NCBI GenBank assembly: GCA_023423285.1
Contig: JAFAFV010000247.1
Coordinates: 1-31,560, forward strand
Origin: Bacteroidota bacterium
Lineage (GTDB): Bacteria; Bacteroidota; Bacteroidia; Chitinophagales; Chitinophagaceae
Length of the DNA stretch: 31,560 nucleotides
Direction of reading: 5' to 3'
Positions 6,805-15,472 of this stretch are shown here, piece after piece (the first letter of the stretch is position 1; each line of letters begins with the position of its first letter). Made by a program: the position numbers and the translations under genes. The notes below the pieces were generated by a model, which was given only the letters and a program-made list of their open reading frames with translations, ran no database searches and had not been told where the DNA came from.

Positions 6805-8250
6805 ATGTCATCATTACGTAAAAACGCCGTTTCTGGGATAGTATGGACTTACGGACAGCAGTTTTCAGTCCAGATCATCAGTTTTATAATTTCTATTATT
6901 CTTACCAGGCTTCTTTTACCTGCAGAATATGGTATTATAGGGCTTTTGGCTATTTTTATAGCGGTAGGTACTGCACTGTCAAATGGTGGCCTGGCCAGTT
7001 CATTAATCCGTACTCCCAATCTTACTCCAAAAGATTATTCTACTGTGTTTGTTTTTAATCTTGCAGGCAGCGTTCTTATTTATATCATTCTTTATTTCGC
7101 AGCTCCTTATATTGCAGAATTTTATAAAGTACCTGTACTCGTTTCAGTTACAAGAGTTTACTGTCTTTCGTTTATTTTTAGTGCATTTGGTGCCGTTCAG
7201 AATACGCTCCTTACTAAGGAAATGAAGTTTAAACAGTTAACTTTTATCAACTTGCCTGCAATGATACTGAGCAGTATTTTAGGTGTTGCTCTTGCTTTTT
7301 ACAATTTTGGGGTGTGGAGTCTGGTTTATATGTATTTAGCAAAAAGCCTCATAACTGCAGTTATGCTTCATATTCTATCGCCTTATAAAGTGAGTTTTAT
7401 TTTTGATAAAGAAATATTTAAGAAGCACTTTGCTTTTGGTTCCAAAATAGCAGCATCAAGCATTATAGACAGTGTTTTCGGTAATTTTTATTTGATGATT
7501 ATAGGTAAAATGTACTCGCCGGTTCAAGTGGGATATTATAGCAGGTCGGACTCGTTGATGATGTTACCCGTAGCCAACATTTCTATAGCATTAAACAGTG
7601 TGGTTTTTCCACTTTTTTCAAAAGTTCAGCATGAAACGCTACGATTAAAACAGATGTACAGAAAAATCTTGCTGATGATTCTTTTCATTATCACTCCTAT
7701 GATGTTGATTATGATTGTGCTGGCAAAACCTATAGTAATCGTTCTGTTTTCAGTGAAGTGGGTGGAAATAGTGCCTATTTTTCAGATTTTATGCCTTACA
7801 GGAATTTTATATCCAATCCATTCTTACAACCTTATAATATTAGAAGTTACCGGCAAAAGCGGTTTGTATTTAAAAGTGAGCGTCTTAAAAAAAATCTTAA
7901 TGGTTGGAGTAATATTAGCAACGCTTCCCTTCGGTTTTTATGCTTTGCTTTGGGGGCAGGTTGGATATTCTGTTTTAAGTTTATTTATCAATATGTTTTT
8001 TGCGGGGGAATTAATTAATTATAAAATGATAAGACAGTTTCTTGATATTTTACCCATTTTTGCATACGGATTTTTGATGTATATAGGTATTTATTTTTTA
8101 GAGAAAACAGTTTCTGACTGGAACAATTTTTCCCAAATTTTAGTAGTGTCTTGCGTGGGATTAGTAATTTATCTGGTTGTTTCTAAATTATCAAAATCTG
8201 AAAGTTTAAATACTATTATAGAACTTATCAAAGAGAGAAAATTAAATTGA
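6805..8250 (+). CDS. Wzx-type polysaccharide flippase (MOP/PST superfamily)
   Basis: A 481-residue membrane protein with about 12-14 hydrophobic segments and the N-terminal signature of the polysaccharide synthesis family: KNAVSGIVWTYGQQFSVQIISFIISIILTRLLLPAEYGIIGL. The SNGGLASSLIRT and YSRSDSLMMLPVANISIALNSVVFPLFSK segments are typical too. It should flip the undecaprenyl-linked repeat unit from the cytoplasmic to the periplasmic side of the inner membrane. Its presence points to a Wzx/Wzy-dependent product, although no classical Wzy lies in the forward block. It follows the broken acyltransferase by 11 bp, so it probably stays on the same transcript. The ATG at 6805 is preferred over an out-of-frame ATG at 6798. 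Confidence 0.9.
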   Translation: MSSLRKNAVSGIVWTYGQQFSVQIISFIISIILTRLLLPAEYGIIGLLAIFIAVGTALSNGGLASSLIRTPNLTPKDYSTVFVFNLAGSVLIYIILYFAAPYIAEFYKVPVLVSVTRVYCLSFIFSAFGAVQNTLLTKEMKFKQLTFINLPAMILSSILGVALAFYNFGVWSLVYMYLAKSLITAVMLHILSPYKVSFIFDKEIFKKHFAFGSKIAASSIIDSVFGNFYLMIIGKMYSPVQVGYYSRSDSLMMLPVANISIALNSVVFPLFSKVQHETLRLKQMYRKILLMILFIITPMMLIMIVLAKPIVIVLFSVKWVEIVPIFQILCLTGILYPIHSYNLIILEVTGKSGLYLKVSVLKKILMVGVILATLPFGFYALLWGQVGYSVLSLFINMFFAGELINYKMIRQFLDILPIFAYGFLMYIGIYFLEKTVSDWNNFSQILVVSCVGLVIYLVVSKLSKSESLNTIIELIKERKLN

Positions 8251-8260
8251 ATTGAATACC

Positions 8261-9148
8261 ATGCTTATTAGTGTATTTACCCCAACATACAGAAGCACGG
8301 CAACGCTGCGTCGCTCATATGAAAGTCTGTGCAACCAAACCTACAAAAATTTTGAGTGGATTGTAGTAGACGATTTTTCCAATGATAATAATGAAACCAT
8401 AAATCTTATTGAAAATCTTAAAGAGGAGGCACCTTTTCCTGTAAAGACATTTTATTTTGAGGAAAACCACTTCGGAGGAAAATCCATGGCAAAAGCAGTG
8501 GAATTTGCAGAAGGAGAACTTTTTGTGCTTTTGGACCATGATGATCAATTCAAGCAAGATGCTCTGTCTGCAGCATCTTCGTTGGCAGGGAAATATTTTG
8601 AAGATGAAAATATTGGTGGAATTGTAGGGCGTTGCGAAAACGAAAAAGGAGAGTATATTGGTAAAAGATTTTTGCAAGATATAGAAATGGATTATGAAGG
8701 TCATTTACGATATTCACAAAGCATTTTTTCTGAGTTTTGTACATTTTTCAGAACATCAATACTAAAAAAACATGTTGGTATTATGAAAAAAGGCTTTTCC
8801 TATGGAGTTCTGATGGCAACCCTAAGCCAGTTTCATAAAATGGTGTTTACAAATAAAGTTTTTAGAATTTATGATACAAGTGTAGAAACTTCATATACCA
8901 ATTCAACGAGCTTAAATACCAGATTCCCTAGTGAGCTTGTAGAAATGAACCTCATTGTTTTTGATATTTATAAAAAATACTTTGTGAAACAGCCGGTTCT
9001 TACTTTCAAGCAATTGGTGCATACCAACTATCTCATACGGAAATACGGCATAAAACCCAAAGAGCTGTTTAAATCATCAAAAAAAATTAGTTTACTGCTC
9101 GCTCTCACCAAACCGGTTGCTGTACTGAAGCATAAAATAAGAGGATAA
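8261..9148 (+). CDS. Family 2 glycosyltransferase (GT-A)
   Basis: A 295-residue GT2. The N-terminus MLISVFTPTYRS with FEWIVVDDFSND (around residues 31-42) is the nucleotide-binding part, and FVLLDHDDQFK holds the metal-binding DxD-like motif at D92-D95. A TTG at 8252 would add three residues; the ATG at 8261 gives the normal start and is preferred. No membrane anchor is visible, so it should act on undecaprenyl-linked sugar at the inner face of the membrane. It follows the flippase by 10 bp and is 1 bp from the next gene. The sequence is AT-rich like its left neighbour. Donor and acceptor cannot be inferred. Confidence 0.9.
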   Translation: MLISVFTPTYRSTATLRRSYESLCNQTYKNFEWIVVDDFSNDNNETINLIENLKEEAPFPVKTFYFEENHFGGKSMAKAVEFAEGELFVLLDHDDQFKQDALSAASSLAGKYFEDENIGGIVGRCENEKGEYIGKRFLQDIEMDYEGHLRYSQSIFSEFCTFFRTSILKKHVGIMKKGFSYGVLMATLSQFHKMVFTNKVFRIYDTSVETSYTNSTSLNTRFPSELVEMNLIVFDIYKKYFVKQPVLTFKQLVHTNYLIRKYGIKPKELFKSSKKISLLLALTKPVAVLKHKIRG

Positions 9149-9149
9149 A

Positions 9150-9701
9150 ATGAAACTCTACAGAAAGTTTTTAGTTTTAATTAGCTTGTTGCGGAGTGGT
9201 GCCTGTAAGTTTCACCTTAGTTTGAAATATCCAGGAATTACCACTTCCGGTACAACCTTTATAGAGAGAGGCTGTGAAATTCGATGCGTAGTCGGATCAA
9301 AAATAATTTTAAAACACACACACATCAGCAAGGGTTGCCAGATTATTGCGGATAATGGCGCCGAGATCATCATTGAGGATTCTTTTATTGGGCCCTACAC
9401 TGTTATAGTTGCACAGAAAGGAATAAGAATAGGTAAAAATTGTCAGATTGCAGAAATGGTAGTTATTCGCGACCAAAACCATAATTTTGGTGCAAGTGGA
9501 AAAACTATTGCTGAACAGGGCTTCATTTCTGAAGGCATTACAATTGGGAACAATGTTTGGTTAGCTTCGAAAGCAACCGTATTAAAAGGTGTAACTATTG
9601 GGGATAATACAGTTATCGGTGCTCACAGTTTAGTCAACAGAAATTGCGCAGCGGATAGTGTGTATGCAGGCATCCCTGCAAGAAAAATAAAAGAGTTTTA
9701 A
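9150..9701 (+). CDS. Hexapeptide-repeat acyltransferase (xenobiotic/maltose acetyltransferase-like)
   Basis: A 183-residue left-handed beta-helix protein. Repeats include GAEIIIEDSFIGPYTVI, IRIGKNCQIAEMVVI, ITIGNNVWLASKATVLKGVTIGDNTVIGAHSLV. The RDQNHNFG motif near residue 108 places the catalytic His loop as in WcaF/NodL/CatB-like enzymes. The ending VYAGIPARKIKEF is typical for capsule O-acetyltransferases. It lies between a GT2 (1 bp) and a GT4 (3 bp), so it most likely decorates the repeat unit or its precursor with an acetyl group. It is a different branch from the amino-sugar acetyltransferase at 1122. Confidence 0.87.
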   Translation: MKLYRKFLVLISLLRSGACKFHLSLKYPGITTSGTTFIERGCEIRCVVGSKIILKHTHISKGCQIIADNGAEIIIEDSFIGPYTVIVAQKGIRIGKNCQIAEMVVIRDQNHNFGASGKTIAEQGFISEGITIGNNVWLASKATVLKGVTIGDNTVIGAHSLVNRNCAADSVYAGIPARKIKEF

Positions 9702-9704
9702 AAT

Positions 9705-10814
9705 TTGAAAATCCTCTACATCATAGAATCTTTGGGAAAAGGTGGCGCCGAAAGAGTATTGCTTACGACACTGTCCGAGTTTGTACGACAGGGGCATTCC
9801 TGCACGGTGCTTGCTCTATATGCTCCTTATACTATGCAGCAGGAATTTGAAGAAGCTGGTATCACGGTTAAAAATCTCCATTTAAAACACCGGTGGTGTG
9901 TATTGGAGGCATTGAAAGGCATCAGGGTGGAAGTTGGCTGCAAGAGTTACGACATAATACATGCCCATCTTTTTTTTGCCCACCTTTATACTGGATTACT
10001 GAAGCGGTTCTTTTTGCCCGGGCTTAAAACGGTGGTCACGCTCCATAATATGGGCTATGATGCAGATCCTGCCATCGGAATGATTAAAAAACTGCGCAAG
10101 AAACTGGACGGCTGGATTCTCCGCCAGGCTTTTCAGCGTAAGATAGCGGTAAGCAATGCAGTTAAGGAAAGTTTTGAAAGAAATCTGGACATCAAAGGAA
10201 TTGAAGTGATTGCAAATGGCTTTATGCTAGACGAGATGCGTGCTGCAAACGCAATAACGGCATCGCCGCGTTCCTCAAATCTCTTCACCTTCATTACACC
10301 GGGGAGACTCGTGAAGGAAAAAGGACACAGGTACCTGATTGATGCTGTTGCGGAACTGAACCGGGAATTTAAAAATATTCGCTTTATTTTTGCAGGAAGC
10401 GGTCCTTTGAATGATGACCTGAGAAATCAGGCAGCGTCTGTTTCGGCCGCCAATATTGATTTTGTCGGAAGTCTTCCCCAAAGCGATTTGTTTAACGAAA
10501 TAGCAAAAGCCGATGCTGTAGTAATTCCTTCCCTGTCTGAAGGTTTCCCTATGGTGGTAGGTGAAGCGATGGCGCTGGGAAAAGCGGTGGTTACCACCAA
10601 TGCAGGCGGAATTCCAGATCTTATAGACCAGAATATAAACGGAATTATGGTAAATCCCGCGGATGCTGAAGCCTTGGCTGGTGTTTTGCGCTCCATCATA
10701 AAAGATGAAACGCTTAGAACGCGACTGGGAGAAAGTGCTGCGAAAAAATCAGAACAGTTTGATATTAACTATACCAGTATGCAGATAATGAATATTTACA
10801 GGGAATTAGTTTAA
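9705..10814 (+). CDS. Family 4 glycosyltransferase (GT-B)
   Basis: A 369-residue GT4 starting at a TTG, the only start that gives the normal N-terminus MKILYIIESLGKGGAERVLL. The donor-binding half has FTFITPGRLVKEKGHRYLIDAV and IFAGSGPLNDDLR, then the E-x7-E motif SEGFPMVVGEAMA with E279 and E287. It is a retaining enzyme by family and should be cytoplasmic or peripherally membrane-bound. It begins 3 bp after the acyltransferase and ends 5 bp before the truncated asparagine synthase. The base composition is richer in GC than the 2.7-9.1 kb part of the locus, closer to the FdtA-C-B block, suggesting a mosaic locus. Confidence 0.92.
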   Translation: MKILYIIESLGKGGAERVLLTTLSEFVRQGHSCTVLALYAPYTMQQEFEEAGITVKNLHLKHRWCVLEALKGIRVEVGCKSYDIIHAHLFFAHLYTGLLKRFFLPGLKTVVTLHNMGYDADPAIGMIKKLRKKLDGWILRQAFQRKIAVSNAVKESFERNLDIKGIEVIANGFMLDEMRAANAITASPRSSNLFTFITPGRLVKEKGHRYLIDAVAELNREFKNIRFIFAGSGPLNDDLRNQAASVSAANIDFVGSLPQSDLFNEIAKADAVVIPSLSEGFPMVVGEAMALGKAVVTTNAGGIPDLIDQNINGIMVNPADAEALAGVLRSIIKDETLRTRLGESAAKKSEQFDINYTSMQIMNIYRELV

Positions 10815-10819
10815 AAAAT

Positions 10820-10951
10820 ATGTGCGGAATAACAGGCTTCTTTGATTTCAGGAAAAATGCTTCTGAGCAAGATGTAACAGCAATGGCTGCTGCCATGCCA
10901 CATCGTGGTCCGGATTGTAAGCGAACCTACATTTCGGTAATTATAAATTAA
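10820..10951 (+). pseudogene. Truncated asparagine synthase (glutamine-hydrolysing), N-terminal stub
   Basis: The first about 32 codons are unmistakably the start of a class II glutamine amidotransferase of the AsnB type: MCGITGFFDF with the catalytic Cys2, and MPHRGPD about 25 residues on. Straight after HRGPD the similarity ends; the frame reads a short unrelated tail and stops at 10951, 43 codons in all. A complete AsnB is roughly 600 residues, so over 90 percent is missing. AsnB homologues are common in Bacteroidota capsule loci, where they amidate uronic acids or similar. The break falls exactly where the forward block meets the reverse block (next gene ends at 10966), marking a deletion or recombination junction. 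Confidence 0.82.
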
Positions 10952-10965
10952 AGTATTTTTTGTTT

Positions 10966-11940
10966 CTATTCGGCTTGTTCACTTTTATACCCTTTAACAA
11001 CTGCCGCATTAGAATTATTATCTAGTGGAATAAACCCTCCCCAAATCCGCTCCATTCCATATTTTTCAAACCAACCCTTCACAGTGGTTATTTTCTGTGG
11101 ATTGTCGAATTCGGGGGAGAACATATCAAAAGTGTCCAATATGCACCATTCCCTTAACTGTTGCTTTGTCAAATTGCGTGGCATGGTACCCTGTATATCA
11201 ACTATAGGAATAAACCGGTTTGTAACCCTTCCGATGCCAATCTTAGTAAAAAACCTTGATGTAGTTATCATCCAGTCAATATTCCTTTCAATTTTTTTAA
11301 AGAGATTTTCATTCGACATCCGTTTTGCATATGGCCTCAGCAGGTATTTTGCGTTCAACTTGGTATAGAATCCCTTAATAGGATAAAAATCAACTACCAA
11401 CTCTCCGCCAGGCTTTACCATATTAATAAGAGACTTAACAGATTTTTCAAAATCCGGTGTATGCTGCAAAACGCCGAGGCAGATAACTTTGTCAAACTGG
11501 TTTTCTCTGAAAGGCATTTCATATATACTGGCCTGGAATAAATGCAACCTGGGGTTGGGACCGTTATTAAGAAAATTAGCTTCTACAGCACTGCTGTAAT
11601 CAAGGCTGTATAATTCGGCCTTGGTGTGATTGAGGATGACCTCTGAAAAACGGCCTGCGCCTGATCCGACTTCGAGTATGCATTTGCCGTTCAAATCCTC
11701 TTTGTCCCAGCCAGTTTCTGCAAAGAACCTGTTTTTAGAAGTTTCCAACTTGGAATCCTTATCAATCTGAGTTTTGGAAAATTTATTCCATTGAAATCCA
11801 AAGTTCTCCGTATAATTATCATCTGTAACAATTCTATATGCGCCATTTTTATTTGGATATAAGACATTTTCTTCAAAGACCAATCCATCAGGTGTTTCTA
11901 TAAGATTATTACCGGTTTTGGGATCAATTAACTGAATCAT
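10966..11940 (-). CDS. Class I SAM-dependent methyltransferase with N-terminal Trm112-like segment
   Basis: A 324-residue protein. The first about 40 residues (MIQLIDPKTGNNL, then YPNKNGAYRIVTDDNY) look like the short Trm112-like beta-domain often found before sugar methyltransferases. The Rossmann methyltransferase core follows: ILEVGSGAGRFSEVIL (motif I, residues 88-103), LDYSSAV, and FDKVICLGVLQHTPDFEKSVKSL with VKPGGELVVD. It resembles type-11 methyltransferases of glycan loci that O-methylate sugars. It is separated from the reverse-strand operon by 427 bp, and its 3' end abuts the asnB breakpoint, so a downstream gene may have been lost. Substrate unknown. Confidence 0.85.
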   Translation of the reverse strand: MIQLIDPKTGNNLIETPDGLVFEENVLYPNKNGAYRIVTDDNYTENFGFQWNKFSKTQIDKDSKLETSKNRFFAETGWDKEDLNGKCILEVGSGAGRFSEVILNHTKAELYSLDYSSAVEANFLNNGPNPRLHLFQASIYEMPFRENQFDKVICLGVLQHTPDFEKSVKSLINMVKPGGELVVDFYPIKGFYTKLNAKYLLRPYAKRMSNENLFKKIERNIDWMITTSRFFTKIGIGRVTNRFIPIVDIQGTMPRNLTKQQLREWCILDTFDMFSPEFDNPQKITTVKGWFEKYGMERIWGGFIPLDNNSNAAVVKGYKSEQAE

Positions 11941-12268
11941 ATTCTACATTAAAATTTAAAAATAAAAGCTATTTATTACAGATACCCATACACCTGGGTA
12001 TAAATTAGACTCCGGCCTCAATGAATCAGACTTTTCCATTAATTATTTGCTACAATTTTAGTAAAAATTCCTCGCCTAATAAAAATAAAAAATATTCAAA
12101 AACTACCGCATACCCCTAGCAGCCCAGGACCGCGGCAAATTGTGGACGGCAAATTTCGGCCACCCTACCTGGAGTTTTAAAAATATACCGAATATTACGA
12201 GTTTGCAGAAGTTTGCGTATAAGGAATGATGGTAAATGCGCCACACATCTCTGCTTTCATTTCAGCAG

Positions 12269-12289
12269 ACCCTGAATCAAGTTCAGGGT
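12269..12289. repeat. Extragenic palindrome ACCCTGAA-N5-TTCAGGGT
   Basis: A perfect 8-bp inverted repeat with loop TCAAG, followed by GTGACG. From memory, this word (AGACCCTGAA...TTCAGGGTGACG) recurs between genes in several Bacteroidota and other phyla. I class it as a REP-like palindrome; copy number in this genome is unknown. Confidence 0.6.
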
Positions 12290-12333
12290 GACGACTACTG
12301 TCGTTAAGGGAACGGTTGCATTTTTTGTACGTC

Positions 12334-12354
12334 ATGCCGAACTCCTTTCGGCAT
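12334..12354. repeat. Extragenic palindrome ATGCCGAA-N5-TTCGGCAT, possible terminator
   Basis: A perfect 8-bp inverted repeat with loop CTCCT, preceded by GTACGTC. It ends 13 bp from the stop of the reverse-strand acyltransferase gene at 12368, so transcription leaving that gene would fold it at once. There is an A run downstream on the + strand side (TTTTTTG at 12321-12327) that would read as CAAAAAA in the transcript, so it is not a classical U-tract terminator. Confidence 0.5.
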
Positions 12355-12367
12355 TTTCAGTCTGATA

Positions 12368-13489
12368 TTACCTTCTTTTTATTTGAGTTCTGAATCTTTG
12401 AATAAATTTCAATGAAGGCCCCTCACATATTTCGTATAATAGAAACGAGAGCATCACAGCAATCATTGCAAATAAATAATAAGAACGGTTATATATATTT
12501 AATATGATTCCGGAATTATAAATTAAAAAACATATCAAAACATATATAGGCACATGATACAGATATAACGAATAACTAATCATCCCTAATTTTCGGATTG
12601 GAAAAAATATTTTTTTTTCTTCAATTTTACTAAATAGTATTTGGTGGATTGCTAAAATACTGGAAACCCCGGCTATCAAAAAGCTAAGTCGGTACCCAAT
12701 CAAGTGATGGACATAAAGAGAAAGGATGAATAAAGAAACTATGATCAACCAATAATAGTTTTTGGAACTAAAGAACGCGCCCTTTGAAACAATAATAAAA
12801 AAAATCATTCCTAAATTAAAATAAAAATAATAATGAAAAATAAATTCTAACCACATAGAGTTGGAATTTATAAAAAAGCCTGTTACATATAATACAAAGG
12901 ATAGCAGAAATGACCATTTTAACTGCATAAAAATGAAAGGGGCTATCAGATAAAAAATAGCTTCATGAAATAAGGACCAATAAGGATAATTCATCGCAAA
13001 GTATAACCCCTTTTCATTTCGCAAAAAAAATAGGGTCTTAAAGAAAGTCCCGATATTAAACGAATTTTTAGTTTCTGATACTAAAATAGATAACTCTCCC
13101 TCCGGAGTTGGAGTGTTATTTATAATAAAAGTAATATAAAAAAACAAACCCGCAATTAGTAATGAAAAAACAAATGGAATATAGATTCTTAAAAACCTTA
13201 CTTTATAGAACCCTGTAAGAGTCCATTTATTTTTATTAAGCGTACTGGAGATAAAAAAACCTGAAAGAACAAAAAAGATAACTACCATTGCACTGCTATT
13301 TGAGCTAGCCATATCAAAAATGAATACAATGTAATCGCTGATATGCCAGTCAGAAACAGGGTACTTAATAATATAATTTGTTCCACCCGACCAGAAAAAG
13401 AGTTTTGAGTGCCCTATCGCTACAATTAATGCCGCTATCCCTCGTATGCCATGTATTAAAGTGAGATTCTTTGAATGTAATTGTTGCAT
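12368..13489 (-). CDS. Acyltransferase 3 family membrane protein (OafA/NodX type)
   Basis: A 373-residue polytopic protein with about ten hydrophobic segments. The N-terminus has the family signature LIHGIRGIAALIVAIGHSKLFF, including the conserved R16 and H27. SSAMVVIFFVLSGFFISSTL and the RFLRIYIPFVFSLL segment follow, both standard for the domain. Members move acetyl or other acyl groups from the cytoplasm onto glycans at the outer face of the inner membrane. It begins 5 bp after the GT4 stop and is the fourth gene of the reverse operon. It probably O-acylates the glycan made by this operon. Strong family call; acyl group unknown. Confidence 0.9.
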   Translation of the reverse strand: MQQLHSKNLTLIHGIRGIAALIVAIGHSKLFFWSGGTNYIIKYPVSDWHISDYIVFIFDMASSNSSAMVVIFFVLSGFFISSTLNKNKWTLTGFYKVRFLRIYIPFVFSLLIAGLFFYITFIINNTPTPEGELSILVSETKNSFNIGTFFKTLFFLRNEKGLYFAMNYPYWSLFHEAIFYLIAPFIFMQLKWSFLLSFVLYVTGFFINSNSMWLEFIFHYYFYFNLGMIFFIIVSKGAFFSSKNYYWLIIVSLFILSLYVHHLIGYRLSFLIAGVSSILAIHQILFSKIEEKKIFFPIRKLGMISYSLYLYHVPIYVLICFLIYNSGIILNIYNRSYYLFAMIAVMLSFLLYEICEGPSLKFIQRFRTQIKRR

Positions 13490-13494
13490 AAAGA

Positions 13495-14703
13495 TTAAAT
13501 AATTAAAGATTCATAAACCAAATCATAGGATTGAATTGCATTTTCGAGGCTATAATAATTTTCAACATATTGCCTGTCAATGGTACCTTTATTATGTAAA
13601 AGCGCGTATTTAACCGCATCTGCTAATTGCCGTGTAGAAAAGTCTTTAACGATAAAACCTCCCTTACTGTTGTTAATAATTGTGGCAACATCTCCAATAT
13701 CATTGCAAATAACCGGAATGTTCATGGCAAGTAGTTCTCCTAATTTTGTTGGTGAACTTGCAATTTTAGAATATGCATCTTTAATAAAACTTATACTTAT
13801 GTCTGATGCTTTCATTAATACTGGTACTTCTTGCCTTTTTGCAAATCGAATGATAATGTTATCTACTGCTATCTGTTTCTGCTTCGCTTTTTCAAGAACA
13901 ATCTCCCGCTTATCCGGTGTGAGTACAAGGAAATAACTATTGGGTAAGGTCTCCTGAATTTTCTTAAATAAATCCAGCATTTCGTCAACCAGATACCATG
14001 TACCCAGCGATCCCAAATAACTGATAACAAAGGCATCTTTAGAAATGCCGATCATATTCCTTGCTTCATTCTTTTCTTCTGTGGTTTGAATAGTGAACAA
14101 ATTCATATCCGCAGAGCAGGGTATTACCGTAATCGGTGATGAGCTATAAGTCGGCCATCGCTTGATCTCATTTCGGGCCGCCTCGGTAAGGCTTATGATA
14201 TGATCTGCGCCCTTTACGAAAGAAGCTTCTTTTTTCTTCCAAGCTTTATAGGCAATTTTGAAAAACCATTTGTCTTTATTCCATATACCACCGTCTATAC
14301 GCTCATCCACCCAAAAACCGCGCATATCAAACAAAAACTTAACTCCATATTTTTTCTTAAGCATCAGGCCAATGTTGGCAGATAAATAACTTCGGCAATG
14401 AATAATATCATAATGGTTTTGCTTATATAGTTTCTCTGCTTTTTTTTTCAATGAGTATAAATCATAGTATTTTGAAAGAACAGGTGGTGAGGTATGAAAG
14501 AACAAATGATGCCAGCTTATATTATGGGCTTTGCAAATATTTTTAATTAATTCGTTATTAGAATCATACCGATCTTTCTTTTCACAACTTAGTATAGAAA
14601 TATCATGGCCAAGTTTGGCCAGCCCTGTTAAATAAGGTAGAATTTGTGACTGGCCTAATGGATCAGTCAATCCGTCATAGGTAATAAATAATGATTTGGC
14701 CAT
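13495..14703 (-). CDS. Family 4 glycosyltransferase (GT-B)
   Basis: A 402-residue GT4. It opens with SLFITYDGLTDPLGQSQILPYLTGLAKLGHDISILS, a form of the acceptor-side GT4 N-terminus that is frequent in Bacteroidota glycan loci. It later shows YDIIHCRSYLSANIGLML, GADHIISLTEAARNEI, FVISYLGSLGTWY and SPTKLGELLAMNIPVICNDIGDV (donor-binding helix). It lies 1 bp after the UbiA-like gene and 5 bp before the acyltransferase, firmly in one operon. The direct neighbour is a UbiA-like protein, so a prenyl-linked sugar might be its donor or acceptor; this is speculative. Confidence 0.9.
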   Translation of the reverse strand: MAKSLFITYDGLTDPLGQSQILPYLTGLAKLGHDISILSCEKKDRYDSNNELIKNICKAHNISWHHLFFHTSPPVLSKYYDLYSLKKKAEKLYKQNHYDIIHCRSYLSANIGLMLKKKYGVKFLFDMRGFWVDERIDGGIWNKDKWFFKIAYKAWKKKEASFVKGADHIISLTEAARNEIKRWPTYSSSPITVIPCSADMNLFTIQTTEEKNEARNMIGISKDAFVISYLGSLGTWYLVDEMLDLFKKIQETLPNSYFLVLTPDKREIVLEKAKQKQIAVDNIIIRFAKRQEVPVLMKASDISISFIKDAYSKIASSPTKLGELLAMNIPVICNDIGDVATIINNSKGGFIVKDFSTRQLADAVKYALLHNKGTIDRQYVENYYSLENAIQSYDLVYESLII

Positions 14704-14704
14704 T

Positions 14705-15472
14705 TTAAATTTTTACAATATTGAATTTTGATACAAATAAAAAACTTAGCCAGAATAACAGGAAGTAAATATTAAAAAATACCGTGAATGGATGGTTTAA
14801 TAATATTGATATTATAATAGAAACAGGGAGAAACAACAGGTAATAGTGCACCTTAAAAGGAATGGTATTCCTTCCTTCAAATTTTATTAAGTCTTTACTA
14901 TCCATATAAGTTAAGGTTCTGAAGAATATATAAAACAGAATCACTCCTGGTAAAGTATTAATAATTCCAGCGATTGCAAGAAAAGGAAAAATGGGCGCAT
15001 AAAAACGAAAAAAAGCAAGAGATGAAAAAGTAAAAGTTTTAAGCGGTTTACTTTTTAGTATGTTATGCAGGTAAAACATTAATGCAAGGGCTATATAAAA
15101 TATCCACCAGCTATAATTACTATAAACCTTCAGATAATATGAAATAGCAAGAAAAACGGATATACGCAATGCTATGAAAATAATAATGTCCGCAAGGCTA
15201 ATCTTAATATTTTTGATCCTCAGACGAGGGTTTACTTCAAATTTAATTGAAAAATAGTCATTAAAAATATATCCAATTTCATACAATGCTATAAAAGCAA
15301 GATATCCCAGACCGAAATATTTCAATGCGTTTTCAACATTACTGCCAAAATATATTAATAATAGGATTGCTGATAAGTATTCATAATAAGCATGAAATAT
15401 TATGGCCCTTTTTGTGTTTAACCTGGTTAAAACAAAATAACCTAATGGTAATGTTAATAGAAGTTTTCTCAT
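14705..15472 (-). CDS. UbiA-superfamily-like polytopic membrane protein with altered Asp motifs
   Basis: A 255-residue membrane protein of about 7-8 helices. The ATG at 15472 overlaps the upstream TGA by one base (TGATG) and is preferred over TTG at 15475. Two loops sit where UbiA prenyltransferases bind diphosphate and Mg: NDYFSIKFEVNP (N71, D72, E79) and MDSKDLIKFEGR (D191, D194, E199). The canonical first motif is NDxxDxxxD; here only the first Asp remains exact and the last is Glu, so the call is tentative. Pairing with a HAD protein recalls DPPR-synthase-type UbiA proteins that attach phosphoribose to polyprenyl phosphate. Without better motifs it could be a diverged non-enzymatic relative. 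Confidence 0.5.
   Translation of the reverse strand: MRKLLLTLPLGYFVLTRLNTKRAIIFHAYYEYLSAILLLIYFGSNVENALKYFGLGYLAFIALYEIGYIFNDYFSIKFEVNPRLRIKNIKISLADIIIFIALRISVFLAISYYLKVYSNYSWWIFYIALALMFYLHNILKSKPLKTFTFSSLAFFRFYAPIFPFLAIAGIINTLPGVILFYIFFRTLTYMDSKDLIKFEGRNTIPFKVHYYLLFLPVSIIISILLNHPFTVFFNIYFLLFWLSFLFVSKFNIVKI

Larger units (their letters stand above)
11941..12367. other. Gene-free AT-rich spacer with three short palindromes
   Basis: No credible coding frame is seen. The stretch holds three perfect inverted repeats: ATACCCA/TGGGTAT at 11982-12001 (6-nt loop, 42 bp upstream of the methyltransferase start), ACCCTGAA/TTCAGGGT at 12269-12289 (5-nt loop), and ATGCCGAA/TTCGGCAT at 12334-12354 (5-nt loop). 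The last two are linked by GTGACGAC and GTACGTC tags, as in repetitive extragenic palindromes of Bacteroidota. They lie just beyond the 3' end of the acyltransferase gene and may act as its terminator. Confidence 0.6.
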
